Source of the DNA: Staphylotrichum longicolle
Taxonomy: Eukaryota; Ascomycota; Sordariomycetes; Sordariales; Chaetomiaceae
Direction: 5' to 3'
DNA length: 64,000 bases
Assembly (NCBI GenBank): GCA_019096155.1
Contig: JAHCVI010000003.1
Coordinates: forward strand, 1,612,001 to 1,676,000
A model generated the notes under the pieces. The model searched no databases, had not been told where the DNA came from, and saw only the letters and a list, made by a program, of their open reading frames with translations. Position numbers and translations under genes: made by a program. This document shows positions 1 through 11,338 of the stretch, in pieces. How positions within the stretch are numbered: position 1 is the first letter of the stretch; each line of letters begins with the position of its first letter.

Positions 1-793
1 CAGCGGGTCGGGGAGTTGAGTCGGGTGTGCTGACGTCGCGGTAAACAGGAGAATATGGGGCCGGCGCTGGTTGAGGAGCATATGCTGGTGCTTCTTCAAC
101 CATGGGAGTGTCCTCAGCAGACTGTACGGGCGCATCTGGTTCGGAGCCCCATGGGTCGCCCGTCGTTTCGGTCACCGTAGATCCACTGACGTTGTACCCC
201 TGACCCCCTCCCGCATGGAACCCCTTGAACGCCCCTTTCTTGCAGAACTCCCAGACCTTGCCCACCATGTTGCCTATCGTCTGTAGGCTAAATAAGCTCC
301 ATGCTGCCGCGCTGGGTGTGTTTGTTGGGGGGTTAACTGGCAGTTGTATGGACGGTGATTCCGCTTCGGGCGTCTTCGGTCCTAATCCTCGCCTGTAGTC
401 GACGTCAGAGTAGACACTGTCTTCCAACAGACCGTTCTCCGCACCCACTGGCGGCCCCGCCGGTGTGGTGCTGATCTGTCCCGCCAGCGTATACCTGAAC
501 TCTCGACTCCTCTCTTCTTCCCGCCCATCGGTTGCGCCGTCCATATTCATGTGCCAGTCTAGCGGCGTCGATTCTCTCGTTCTTGCTCGTTTCCGTTTCG
601 CCGTCCCCGTCTGTGCTGCGGTCGACATTGAGATATCGGAAAAGAGACTGCCGGTCGACTTGGCTAGGTTGTAGCTGGACCCGGACGGTGATGGGGGTGG
701 CTGGAAGATATTGGCATGCAACGGCTGGCTTGGCCTCGTCGCTGGGTCAAACCCAAACCCCCCATGAGCTTGGAACTGCGGTGCGAATGACAT
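1..793 (-). CDS. Disordered fungal protein of unknown function, N-terminal part (runs off left edge)
   Basis: An uninterrupted minus-strand frame begins with ATG at 793 and stays open to base 1, about 264 codons, so the gene is cut by the window edge. The product starts MSFAPQFQAHGGFGFDP and is rich in Pro, Ser, Gly and Thr. A basic KRKRARTR stretch at about residue 66 could be a nuclear localisation signal. The only ordered-looking part is about residues 165-195 (AWSLFSLQTIGNMVGKVWEFC). I do not recognise a domain. The plus-strand frames over the same bases have no protein-like composition. The open length and strong codon periodicity support a real gene; the start is the first ATG of the open frame. 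Confidence 0.7.
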   Translation of the reverse strand, partial: MSFAPQFQAHGGFGFDPATRPSQPLHANIFQPPPSPSGSSYNLAKSTGSLFSDISMSTAAQTGTAKRKRARTRESTPLDWHMNMDGATDGREEERSREFRYTLAGQISTTPAGPPVGAENGLLEDSVYSDVDYRRGLGPKTPEAESPSIQLPVNPPTNTPSAAAWSLFSLQTIGNMVGKVWEFCKKGAFKGFHAGGGQGYNVSGSTVTETTGDPWGSEPDAPVQSAEDTPMVEEAPAYAPQPAPAPYSPVYRDVSTPDSTPRPA

Positions 794-2172
794 GATGGGT
801 AATCGGAGCTATTCCAGGAACGATCGGGAGCCTAATTCGCCTGTCGGTACCTGATGCGTCCAACACAGAGCGCGCCAGCTCAACGCTGCGTGTCGGTCGG
901 CGCCAGATCGCGTGGCGCGGCCACTGTGGTGCGCGCCCAGTTGTTGGCCGGGTATGTTGGGTATCTCGGGTGTCTTGGTCGAGATCCTGGACGTGTGCCG
1001 TGGCCCTTGGTGCCTGTTTCGTCTTGATAGATTCAGGGCTTTCGTGTCTGGTCCGGATGCGCCAGGCGCGTGATCATCGAGGCGGGGTGTTGGACAAGGT
1101 GTCGAGGTGCAGCAACACAGCTGCTCGGGCAACCAACCAGAGCCGGGCCAGCGTCGGCTGGGATCGGTGAGGGGCTCACTGATGACGCTTGCTCAAGCCA
1201 CCACCATGTCCGCTTTCCATGAGATGGTGCTCCCTTGGACCTGTCAACTTTTTACTGCCTGCGATGCACACGGTAAATGGGTCGTCGATGGTCGGAGAGG
1301 CGAATCTTCGTTGCGGACGGAGTTGCTGTGCCGACTCGTGCGCCGACGACCCGTCAGTTCAAAACCGTCTTCAGTCTGCGATTCGCTCGGGCTCGGATGC
1401 ACCGAATTGCACAGGCCGTCGTCGACTAGTAGTGATGGAACACGGAGGATCCTGGCGATGAGAGGTTGTTCGCGTCGTCGCGACTGCGGTTCCACGCCAA
1501 AGTGGATGCGTCGACTTCGTACTTGGTAAGTTCGGACTGTGGAGTCGATCCGCTAGGGTTGCGGGTCGAGTTTACAGAGGGCAGATAATCAGCCTTATCG
1601 CGAAACCCCTCGAGCATGCTTTGCAGAGTTGGAAAAGCCCTGCCGTCGAATGAGGTGCCGCTGTGGTTGCCGTAGCAAAGCCCGCGTTTATTGTTGACCG
1701 ATCGTGGGGGCCGAACAAATTTGAAGTTTACTTTCGAACAGTGACACCTCAGCAAGAGCTCGGAGCGGGACTCCACAATTTCCCCACAGTCCCTCAACAA
1801 TTGAGAAGCACGGCAGAGGCATACTGTGGTTGCGAGCAAAAAGAAAACCCCCTGTTAAGTATTTGTGGGGCGACGCGTTGCCAATTGAGCTGAAAATTAC
1901 CCCCGCAAATACAACGCACGGGATATTCATTACCCATCATACCACAGTACTGTGTACTGGGGGCGCTAAACCTCCTGCATTCATGAATTCGATTCCAAGT
2001 CCGCATGGGTATTGGAGACATCTTCAGCCTGTAACTAAACATCTAAAACCTTGCGGCATTGTCTGAAATCCAATCCAGCGCCAAACCCCTCCTAAAGACT
2101 CCCGTCTGGCATCCCAAAACCCATCCCATAAACCAACCCCATACCAGAAATGTGCCCAAAACTCTGCTGCAG
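794..2172. other. Gene-free stretch between two minus-strand genes
   Basis: This holds the upstream region of the left-edge gene and the 3' flank of the HD-domain gene. The open frames here (for example minus 1426-1839) have no recognisable protein features and I see no RNA gene. Confidence 0.5.
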
Positions 2173-3041
2173 CTATTCCTTGCGGTAGTACGCATCCTGC
2201 ATCGCCTTCTTGTCGGCTGTGACGCCGCCTTCAACGCCTGCCTCACCGTGAACATGGGCTTGGCCCGCCCAAAAGTCTTCGCGTTCCTGCATGATCTCCT
2301 CGGCCCACGCCTTCACCTCGTCGAGCACGATCTTGGTCTTGACATACGCAAACTCGCCCAGGTCCAGCTTCCCCTTGCCGCGCTTCTCGTACTCGACCAT
2401 CTGCAGCAAGAGCTCCATCTTGTCGATGTCGTGCACGTACAGGCTCTCCAGCGTCTTGGAGTCCTCATACTCCTGCCAGATGGCGCGGATGTCGGACCCC
2501 ACCTTGCCGCCGTCCACCTTGCCCAGCAGCCCCTGTGTGATGTAGTCCATGGTTGTGGCCTCGCGCCGGCTCTTCTCGGGCTTGGAGACGTTGTCGACCG
2601 GTGTGATGTCGCCGACGATCGATTCCGCCATGTCGTGGATCAGGCACATCTTCATGCACTTTGCCATGTCGAGCTTGGCGGCAAGCGACGGCGGCGCGAG
2701 CATGCTCATCATCGACATGCGGTACATGTGGTCTGAGATGGACTCGCCCCTGTACACAGCATGTGTTAGCAAGCAAGTCAGCACGGAGGAGGAGGAGGAG
2801 GGGCAGCCTACCGTTCAATGCCAAAGCGCCGCCAGCCCTCGCGCTTGGTGGTCTTGAGGCGCTCGAGAATGTGAAAGTAGCCGACTGGCGAGCTCGTCCC
2901 CTCTACGGGCTTCCCGGCAGGAATCGTATCCAGCACCTTCTCCACGGTCCATTCGCCAACGACGGGGCCCGGGATCGGCACGATTCCTACATCGTCGGGC
3001 ACCACATGGCCGTTCTGCGGGGGTTGCGCGCTCGGTGACAT
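2173..3041 (-). CDS. HD-domain 5'-deoxynucleotidase, HDDC2/YGK1 family
   Basis: Two exons, 3041-2812 and 2749-2173, with a 62-nt GT-AG intron containing a GGA/GAG-rich run, give 268 aa. The family (human HDDC2, yeast YGL101W/YBR242W, bacterial YfbR) removes phosphate from deoxynucleoside 5'-monophosphates using a metal held by the HD motif. The metal-binding residues are visible: His in GESISDHMYRM just after the intron, the HD pair in MCLIHDMAES with the following GDITP, and Asp in HDIDKMELL. The first about 75 residues are a poorly conserved leader. The splice joins ...FGIER to GESISDH, which is the expected continuous HD-domain start. Probably cytosolic. Family assignment is strong; substrate is inferred from family. 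Confidence 0.88.
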
Positions 3042-3754
3042 GGTGGATGTTGGCGTGTTTTTCGATAGTTGGGTTGAAGTGGTGGCAGACGAGGAATCTT
3101 GAGTATCGGTGGGCAGCGCTTTTCAGGCTCTTACTGCAGTTGAGGTTCCAGGTTGTTCTCGAAGTCACGAAGCAAACATGGAAGACTCAGAGGATTCCAG
3201 GTTGCCCTGAACGCGGGATGGGCCTTTGGAGAGCCCCACATTGAGGGGCTGGGCCTTCTGGGAGACAGGGATCTGGAACCAACAATCGCAAATCTGAGCG
3301 CGCTGACAGGTCCGGCAGGAGCCGCTGAGCCCCTGGCGATTTGCGCTTGAAGTGGTTGCAGGCGGTGATGTCACCCTGCAGCAACAATCGACGTCTGTCA
3401 ATCAACAAAGGTTTGTTTACTGTTCGCTCCTGAACCACTCCTACAGACACGAGCCAGTAAACCAGCAATTAAGACCGCAAGAATTAAATCTGAGCGTGAG
3501 AATGGAATGCTAACTGCATAAACGAATCAAAAGCCCAGCAGATGATATTGTTTCCATCTCTGCCCACTCAAACTCCATCCCGCCTCCATGTCAACACATT
3601 GCCCAGCTAGGCATCCCCCCATATGCCCGGGAACATGAAAGAGAAGAAAGAAGAAGAAAAAAGAGAAAAGACAAAGAAAATTGCAGACAAAATCCAGCTT
3701 CAAAGCTCTCCCTGACCGAGACATTCTCGTCCAAAAAGCCACGGCCAGGACCAT
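3042..3754. other. Gene-free stretch
   Basis: Upstream region of the HD-domain gene and 3' flank of the next minus-strand gene. An A/G-rich patch lies at about 3636-3680. Nothing else is recognisable. Confidence 0.45.
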
Positions 3755-6518
3755 TCAGACGACCAGGAACTCGACAGACTCCAGCAGCCTGTCATCCATC
3801 TCAAAGGTCAGATCGCACAAAAGATCTTCCAGAGGAAAGAGCATGCTGGTGGCCGCCTTCTCGTTGCACTTTGTGCAAGCGCCGCCGTACATGTCGCGGA
3901 TCCGGGCTGCCCATGTCAGCTTCTCGTCGACCGCCCCAAACGGCTCGCCCGTCTCAATGGAAATGGCCATCAGCTCGGCGTCGGTCGAGGTGATGTACTG
4001 CAGGCCAGTCACCACCTTATGCAGCGACCTGCTAAACCTGCCGCGCGGATAAAGCCCAGACGTCAGGAGGAAGACAATGAGCGCGGCGATCCGGTTGGCG
4101 TTGCACGTCATGTTCCCGCAGGGCCGGCGCCCGATGCGCATGGTCCAGTCGCACAGCGACTTTTGTGCAATACCAAACGCCTCCACAACCACCCGTCTGC
4201 GCGCAGCCAGGATAGCATCTGTCACCACAAGTCAGCATCATCACCACCCATCCTCCACCACGGCTCACCAAGCACTCACCAACAACCCCCCGTCCACAAA
4301 CCACCTCCTCGAGCTTCCTCCCATCCGGCTTCACCAACCCCTTGCCCCGCCCTCCTTTTCCTCCTCCTCCATTCCATCCTCCAACCCGCAAACATACGCC
4401 AACCGCCCCATCACCCTCCTCCCCCTCTCCGCCCACCCAAACACCCCACAGACACTCACCGCCTGCTCCAACACCTCCCCTCCCCCGCCCCTCCCCTCCC
4501 TCGCCCAGAGCCTCGGTGGTTCCAGAACCACGGTATCCCGCCAACCACCCGCGCACCCCTGCCAGCCGCGCCACGAACCCGCCCATGCACGCGCGCCGCA
4601 GCCAGCCGATCCAGCCCCGTCTCAGCCCCAGCCCGCCGGCGGCGTGCAGCCTGCTCAGACGCCAGAGGTGCGCGATGCTGATGATGGTTTCTGTACCGTC
4701 CTGCTCCTTGTTGGGGGTGGGGGCAATATGCATGGCGCGCAGGAGGGCTTGGAGCGCGTCGAGGTGGGATTGGAGTTCGTTTTCTTCGTTTGGGGCGGTG
4801 AGGGATTCGGATGCGGTGGCGGTGCTGCTGGTGAGGAGGAGGGCGGGCAGGAGGGAGGTGAGGTTGATGTGCAGGGTATGGGTATCGGTGTCATCATCCT
4901 TCGGCCAGAATGAGGATGCGATGTTGGTGGTGGTGGTGGTGGTTGCGTCAGTGCCCCAGGCGGTGAAGTTTCCGAGGATGTCGGAAGTGATGAGAAACGC
5001 ACGCGTGCAGGGGCCGAGGGTGAGATGGAGGGTTGTGTCGGGGGCCGGTGTGAGTGCGATGGGGTGAAGTTCAGGTCGATCAGGTGGCGGGGACGCGGAA
5101 GAAGATGGGCGTAGGGGCGGGAGCGATCGCTGGTTGGTGTTCTCGTCGAGGTCAGCTCCGGGGCTGGGAGGTGATGATGGGCTGGTGTTTCCTGCCGGAG
5201 TGGGAGGAGCAGGAGAAGTGTGATTGCTGGCGCTGCGAGAGATGGTGTGGCTCGTCTCTTCGGACATGCATATCTCTGACTCTGTTTCGATCAACACGTT
5301 GCCCCCGGGAGTTTGCCCTCTGGAATTCTGAGTTATTGAGGGCTGGCCAACGGTGCAGACAGTGTTGAGTACCGTCTCGGCGGTTTGAGCGGGCTGGTCG
5401 GCGGCGGCGGAGAGGGCACAGAACAGGGTGCGGTCGTTCATCAGGAACCCAGTGGTTGACGGAGAGGGCAAGGGGGCAGAAACGGTGGATGGCACCGTGG
5501 GGACGGTGCACTCGGGACCGTTTTGTGCGGAACTCAACCGGCCTCTGCAGGTATTATTGACGGTGAGGGACGCGGAATCGGGATGGGCGAGCCCGCTTGG
5601 GGATAAAGTTGGGCCCGGAACTGTGGCAACACTGGTCGAGGCGGCACCTTCGCTGGGCGCACCAGACGAGCCCTGTGAACACGGAGATGCGCTTGTTGTT
5701 GCGCTGTAATTCGAGCTCGTCGCCTCTCTTCCCTCAAGAAGACCCGAAACCGGCTTCCCAACGTTGCTCTCAACATCGCGCCGAGCTCCGCCTGAAGTTG
5801 GGTGACTGGGTTGGAAGGGGTAACACCCGCTACTGGCCACTGACGCCTCCGAAACTCGCCGTGAAGCCGGTTGCCAGTGGTCTCCCTGGCCAGGAGAAAG
5901 AGAAGGAGAAGGAGAAGAAGTTTGGCTGGTGGGAACCAAACTACTGCCATACCCGGAACCAGGTGTGCTGCATGAGGTGTTCCAGCCGCTTCCGTTTCTG
6001 CTGCTGCCGCCGTAAAACTTTGTATTGCCGGTGCTGCCTGTCCACCCACTCACACTTGAATCTGGGGAAGCAAAGGATTGCGGGGAGCTGGTGGTGGGAG
6101 GATAAGCGACGCTGGTGCCTGCTCTGGGGGCATTATGGCCTGCAGAGTACACAACTGGGCCACTCTGGTAGACGGTCTGCTGTCTTGCTGGGCTGCTGGT
6201 GGTGTTGCTGGCAGATGGTGAGATAAACTTGCTAGGTCTACTGGCAAACGAGGTCGTGATTGAAAGGCTGCCCTTGTGTCCAGCCAAACCGGGTCGGGGG
6301 GTCGAATGGGAGGCGTCACGACGCCACGGCGGGATGAGAGAGGGAGGGCCTTGGGTGGGCGTCCTCGGCCGGTAATCGTAAGGGTGGTAATCCCGGGGAT
6401 TCGAAGAGTTCCACCCACCCAAGGCCTCCGAGCGATTTGAGCTGTGGCGACGGCCGCTGTACATGGGCGCGCCGTCGCCGAGGTTGGTGAATGTCGGGCG
6501 GGGAGGAAGGTTCGCCAT
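3755..6518 (-). CDS. Long fungal protein with a BTB-like C-terminal region
   Basis: Exon 1 is 6518-4280 and exon 2 is 4218-3755. The 61-nt intron (donor GTGAGT, branch GCTGAC, acceptor ACAG) joins the frames and gives 900 aa. The first about 480 residues are low-complexity Ser/Pro/Thr/Gly. After that comes a region with the fold pattern of fungal BTB/POZ-type proteins: a strand-rich stretch (LHLTLGPCTRAFLITSDILG, about residue 505), then helices (LDALQALLRAMH, IAHLWRLSRLHAAGG), and a C-terminal part (NRIAALIVFLLTSGLYPRG) of the kind that follows such domains. The BTB call is from pattern memory only, and function is unknown. A short GGT repeat at 4923-4943 encodes a Thr run inside the domain. 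Confidence 0.72.
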
Positions 6519-9500
6519 GTCGTGGTTTTTGGGGCGGAGAGGTTGGGGGTTTCGGGTGTGGTGGGCGAAGCAGGTGCGGAAATCGCGAAGGGGGCGAGAA
6601 GAAAAGGCAACAGCAACAAAGTGGGTGAAGCTTAAGACGGAGCTCTGTGGTTTCTTAAAAGCAATCTCATGGAGTAAAAGTCAATCTATAGGAATATTTG
6701 CCTATTGTTCTCGTCTTTAATCACAGGGAGTTTGAATGCAGCAGTGAGTGTCCTGCCTTTCGAAACTTTGATCCTATTGTCTGGGTTGCTCAATTGAGGT
6801 TGAATAAGATTGTCGCCAGTTGCTTTTGAGATCCAAAACTGGTCCCCTTTCTGTTCTTCCTGCCATGATCTTAATAACCAGACTTGGTATGTACCAAGAC
6901 CAAAATGTGAATGCGCGTTCTGAAATGAATGTGACGTGGAGTGACCAGCTGTCTTTCGCAGTGAATGCAGAGGCACCCATTCAGAGTTTGTTTAGGTAGC
7001 TTCTCCTCACAACACTTTGAGACGGAAATGGTTTTAATATGATGTGCATGACACAACTAGCTCTTTCATGGTCTTTGAGTGCCATGGTCCGTACCTTAGT
7101 CTCTGGATATCACGGCCCTACTGATACAACTAGCCGAGTGGGTGAGGTTTTTGGAGTTGATGTGTGCCTTGTTGTCTCTTGGACGAGAGTATCAAGGCTC
7201 TCGAATTCTTCACTCTGAGATCTAGGAAATCGAACTTGCACTTGTTTAGCACAGAGACAATGTAAGGTGCACCACACAGGCAGTTTCCATTTGTTCCCTT
7301 CATGATGCACCTCCCAACACTTGATTCCCTGCTCTTTAAAGTAGTTATAAGCAAGATCTCAGTCATCATACCTACATTGCCCTACGTTTACTAGTCGACT
7401 GCGAACTGCTACTATATGGCTCTGCCTTTCTCCCTGCTGGCTTGCTGCAGTAGTGAGAATGAAACATCTGGCATTGACAGTAAGTTTGGGGGTGTTTGAA
7501 TTGTACGATAACCTGAGCATGGAGAAGGGCGTCCCAAAACTTTGGTACAGACGAAGTGGTAAGACTGCATGTTCTTATCAAAGTGGCAACAAACAACAAC
7601 CGGAAGGCGGACCAGCTCCATAAGGATTGCAACGGTGGATGTTGGCGTTGTGTTTGCCGCTTTGCTCAAAAAATGCAGGAGATGGATGTTGGACGGCTAA
7701 AGACAATCTGTTGTGCAGACAGAAGTCACGAGTTGCCGCATTCATTTATCTTAGATGCCTCATCCGGAGTCATCTCACCGCCCTCGCCCCCGGGCGTCTT
7801 TGTTGTCAGCTTCGTAAAGTGAGAATAGAAACTTGATGCGACGCGCCGCTTTCCCGGTTCCCCTGAACGCGGATCGGCGCCCCCTGAAATGCGCAGTGGG
7901 GGTAGCGATACGACGATCTTCCCAGCACCTTCTCAGGAAGTACAACATCGGACGCATGCACTGTGCAGTCCAGGCCGCATACGGCACAGCATCGTTTAAA
8001 ACAAGGTTTGGCTGCCATTTCTCATTTCACATGCCACATCAGCACGTTCCGACCCCGATCATTCGGCTCGGGTCAGCGTGCGAGCAAACGGCGGGGTGGG
8101 TGGGAAAGGGAAGGATTGCTTTGCGCATTGGTTGCATTGCATGCACTGCAACATTTCAGTGCCGCCTTTGTCACTCGGTACGTACAACCCAGGAACAAAA
8201 GTTCATCCAGGACACAGTCAGCACCACGGGCAGCAACTTCCCTTCCAAAACAACCCCGTACTGTGGAAGGGAAAATAGCATCCAGAACCTCTGCGCCTCA
8301 ATTCTCCACATCCCACCTTCTTCCTTACCATCTCCAGTTTTTCCGTCCTGAGCCATCGCATCGCCCCATCCCTCCGCAATTCAAGAAAAAAGAAACTCTC
8401 CCCATCGGCATGAACCGCCAAGCCGAAACCCTCCCCCAGAAGGCTAAGGCAGGGGTACCCCACAGCACGCCAACCCCGGCGCAGCCTTCCTCTTCGGTCC
8501 TAGCCCAGACAGGAAAGACTTCCTCACTCAGTCAGCTGTCAAAGGCAGCAAAGGCTTCCCGTTGAATGGGTGCCTCGGTCGTGTGCCTGTTGCATGCTTT
8601 TCGCAACTTGCACCCCAAACATCGACACTGGCAGTTGACAACCTTACAAAACCTACCGGCGTGTTTCCGACATGCATGGACCCTGCTTCTCCGCGCCAAG
8701 CAACAATGCCACCCCTCATGAGCTGAAACACACCTCGGGGAGTTCTTCTGCTTTGGGTGGTAATGAAGGGGAACTGAATTGATGAGGGGTCCCCGTTTCG
8801 TCGGGGTGTTTCCTGTGCGTGTGGCGTGGCAGGCGTGGAAGGCGGAGTGGAATCTGGGGCATATGGGGTCTGGGGAAATCAGGGACAGCGCAGCGCAGGG
8901 AAGCAGCAGGGCTCATTCACGGCGGTGCATGGCGGTGCAGCCAGTCCCGAATGCATGCAGGTCGGTCGTGCTGCAGTTGTCTGCGCACATGCGAAGCTGA
9001 GATGCCCGTGCAAGCTGCCTCAGGGCTGCCTCTCCGGTGTATTTCTGTGACACGTGTGCCCTGGACAAAAGATCGGGCCAGACCAGCCTGTATTGTTTGC
9101 ATGTGCAACGCCAGCCGCCGGGCAGGGCTGAGGGGTGTGTGTGTGGCGCTTGTTGTTGGTTTCTTTGTCCTGCACAGTGGCGATGCTTTTTTGGGCAACG
9201 GCGAGGAGTGGGGATTGCCCTGCCCTGGCACGAGCCTGGTTGAGCCTGGCGTGCCTGGATTCCAGGGGCGGCTTGTTTTTGGGTTGGCCGTTGAAAACGG
9301 CCCGCATCGCCACCAGACATCTGTTGGTTGTTGGTTCAACATCTCGACGATGCGTGCTTAGTGCCGTTTTAGTGCTTCCTAATATTTTTTAGATTGTAGG
9401 CTGTTTTGACTACCAGTGGCGTTTGCTCAGTAAATGGTAGAGAATACGACAGGGCAAGAAAACAGGTTTGAGTTCGTATCTGTGTTGTGTGTTTGATGAG

Positions 9501-9809
9501 AACCCCAAAAGGTTGGTAACTCTGACGTCCTTGGGAGGGTAGTTTCCATGGATAGCTTGCTCCATTCGTATTAAGTAGTCTCAATGATGTCTAAAGAACT
9601 CCTTGAATGCCCTCCACAATGTCCCAGTCTGACCCAACGAAGATATCCTTGACAACCAGTTGCCCCCTAGCACCGCAATAAAGGTATACAAAAAGAGGTA
9701 GTTATGTACAGTGATATGTACGGTCCCGGCATGCCAAAAAGAAGAAAAGAAAAAGTTGCTCGCCGAGAGAAAATATCCAAGACGTAAGTCATTACAACTT
9801 TCCCTCCCT
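6519..9809. other. Long gene-poor stretch
   Basis: The 3.3 kb between the BTB-like gene and the acyltransferase gene includes an AT-richer part at about 6650-7560 and a CT-rich leader-like stretch at about 8280-8410, just before a possible small gene. Other open frames have no protein-like features. No tRNA or transposon remnant was recognised. Confidence 0.5.
8410..8565 (+). CDS. Possible small protein of 51 aa
   Basis: ATG at 8410 follows a pyrimidine-rich, intron-free stretch (8280-8400) that looks like a fungal 5' leader. The product starts MNRQAETLPQKAKAG, is rich in Ala, Ser, Gln and Lys, and ends SQLSKAAKASR. It has no signal peptide, membrane segment or domain I know. It could be a first exon, but no convincing donor follows in frame. 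It rests only on context and composition. Confidence 0.3.
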   Translation: MNRQAETLPQKAKAGVPHSTPTPAQPSSSVLAQTGKTSSLSQLSKAAKASR

Positions 9810-11338
9810 TCACTCCACCCGCGTCAGCGGCGCAAGCTCAACAGGCTTCGGCTCTGGCGCCCCGTCCCCTTGAATCGCTTTGTACAGCCACGCCGAAAAC
9901 TTGACTGCAGGTGTGTCCACCGTCCGGGTCACAAAATCCGCCCACAGCGTGACCCGCAGCAGCAGGAGATTCGGGACCAAGAACGCAATCTCAAGCCCCA
10001 TCGGTCCGGTCTTGGGTAGCGGGATGAGATTCGCCCAGTGCTTGATCGGCTCGTGCTGCTCGTTGGCGGGCGGATCCAGCCGACGGCGTAGTAGACGCGG
10101 TCGCCCAGCAGGTTGAGGATGGGTCCGTGGACGAGATACAGCGCGAAGGAGACGCGGCCGAGGAACTGGCAGAAGCGCGTCTCGAAGAAGCGCTTCAGCC
10201 ATGGGATGCGCGGCACGCTCGCCACAATCATGCAGCCGGCCAGCGAGAGGTAGAACCACTTGTAGTCGAAGACGGCCTGCGGCTTCAGGTACGAGAGCCA
10301 GTACCACCCCGGGCTGGCTCGGAGCTGGTCCGTCTCCTGCGTCTCCGACGGCACGCCGCCCAGGTACATGCCGAAGATCAAGACGTGGTAGTAGATGAAG
10401 GTCTTGAACGGTTCCAGACTCCGGAGCCACCGTGGGAAGTAGCCGTCCTTGCGCGCGAGCAGGTCCAGGTCGCACTGCAGCACGCCCATCATGAAGAGCG
10501 CGCAGTAGTAGCCGTCGACGACGTACATGAAGTAGTAGATCAGACCGACCAGGCAGATAAGCCGCGCCTTGGATGTCGCCCGCGACAGCGCCATGCACGA
10601 GATGAAGGTGACGACGGACCCGCGCATCTCGAGCGGGATGGACCACAGGTGCGTGTTGTAGCTGACCCACATCCATCCCTCCTTGTAGAGGAAGCTGAAG
10701 TTTTTGAACTCGACATACCAGTTCCAGAGCTCCTCGCCGATGGTCCCCTTGGGGTCGCCCATCTTGACCCAGATGCCGAACACATGCCACGAGGTGACGT
10801 AGACCAGGGTCGTCACCATGAGCGGGATGTAGAGCCGGAACCACCGGCGGAAGAAGGCGGATGCCAGATTGTCATAGAGCTTGAGGTGCTCGCCGGCGTG
10901 GATGAGCGAGAGCGGCTTGTATGAGAGCACGTATCCCGAGATGACGTAGAAGATGGCCACGGCCAGATGGCCGCCCACGAAGAAGTTCCGCAGGAAAGGA
11001 AAGGTGGTGAGATAGAAGTTTCCTTTGTAACCAAATGCGTTCTCAAAGACTTTCGACATCTTGGGGCCGTGAGCCCAGAGTTCATGGTGGTGGATGTAGA
11101 CGAGGAATGCCGCGAAGCCTCTGAGTCCGTCGAGGTAGGCCGTAGGCCGCAGTGGTTTGGGCGCATCTGAGCTGCTGAGGCTCTTGGGCCAGAGCAGGTG
11201 CCGCAGCCCGCGGAGCGTGGCCGACTTCATGGCTAACGAGGGAATCTGGTCGATGAAGTCGCTCCATCCAAGAGCATCTGGGTTCTCGGGTTTCCTGGGA
11301 CCGTTGAGAACACCGTCGCGCTCTTGATCCAGATCCAT
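9810..11338 (-). CDS. Acyltransferase 3 family membrane protein (OafA-like), apparent frameshift
   Basis: The main frame starts at ATG 11338 and shows the acyltransferase-3 pattern: RPTAYLDGLRGFAAFLVYIHHHE near residue 65, FFVGGHLAVAIFYVISGYVL, then about ten hydrophobic segments ending ALYLVHGPILNLLGDRVYYAVGW. These enzymes transfer acyl groups, usually acetyl, to sugars or lipids at membranes. The expected C-terminus (ANLIPLPKTGPMGLEIAFLV to AWLYKAI) is present but in the next frame, ending at 9810. The two frames meet at 10064-10073 in a GGCGGGCGG run, and no intron of workable length fits. One missing base would restore about 509 aa. Either a sequencing or assembly slip or a recently damaged gene. 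It is divergent from the GT32 gene. Confidence 0.82.

Noticed and set aside
7556..8351. Overlapping plus-strand frames upstream of the 8410 small frame
   Set aside because: No protein-like composition; only the short 3' part from 8410 was kept, at low confidence.
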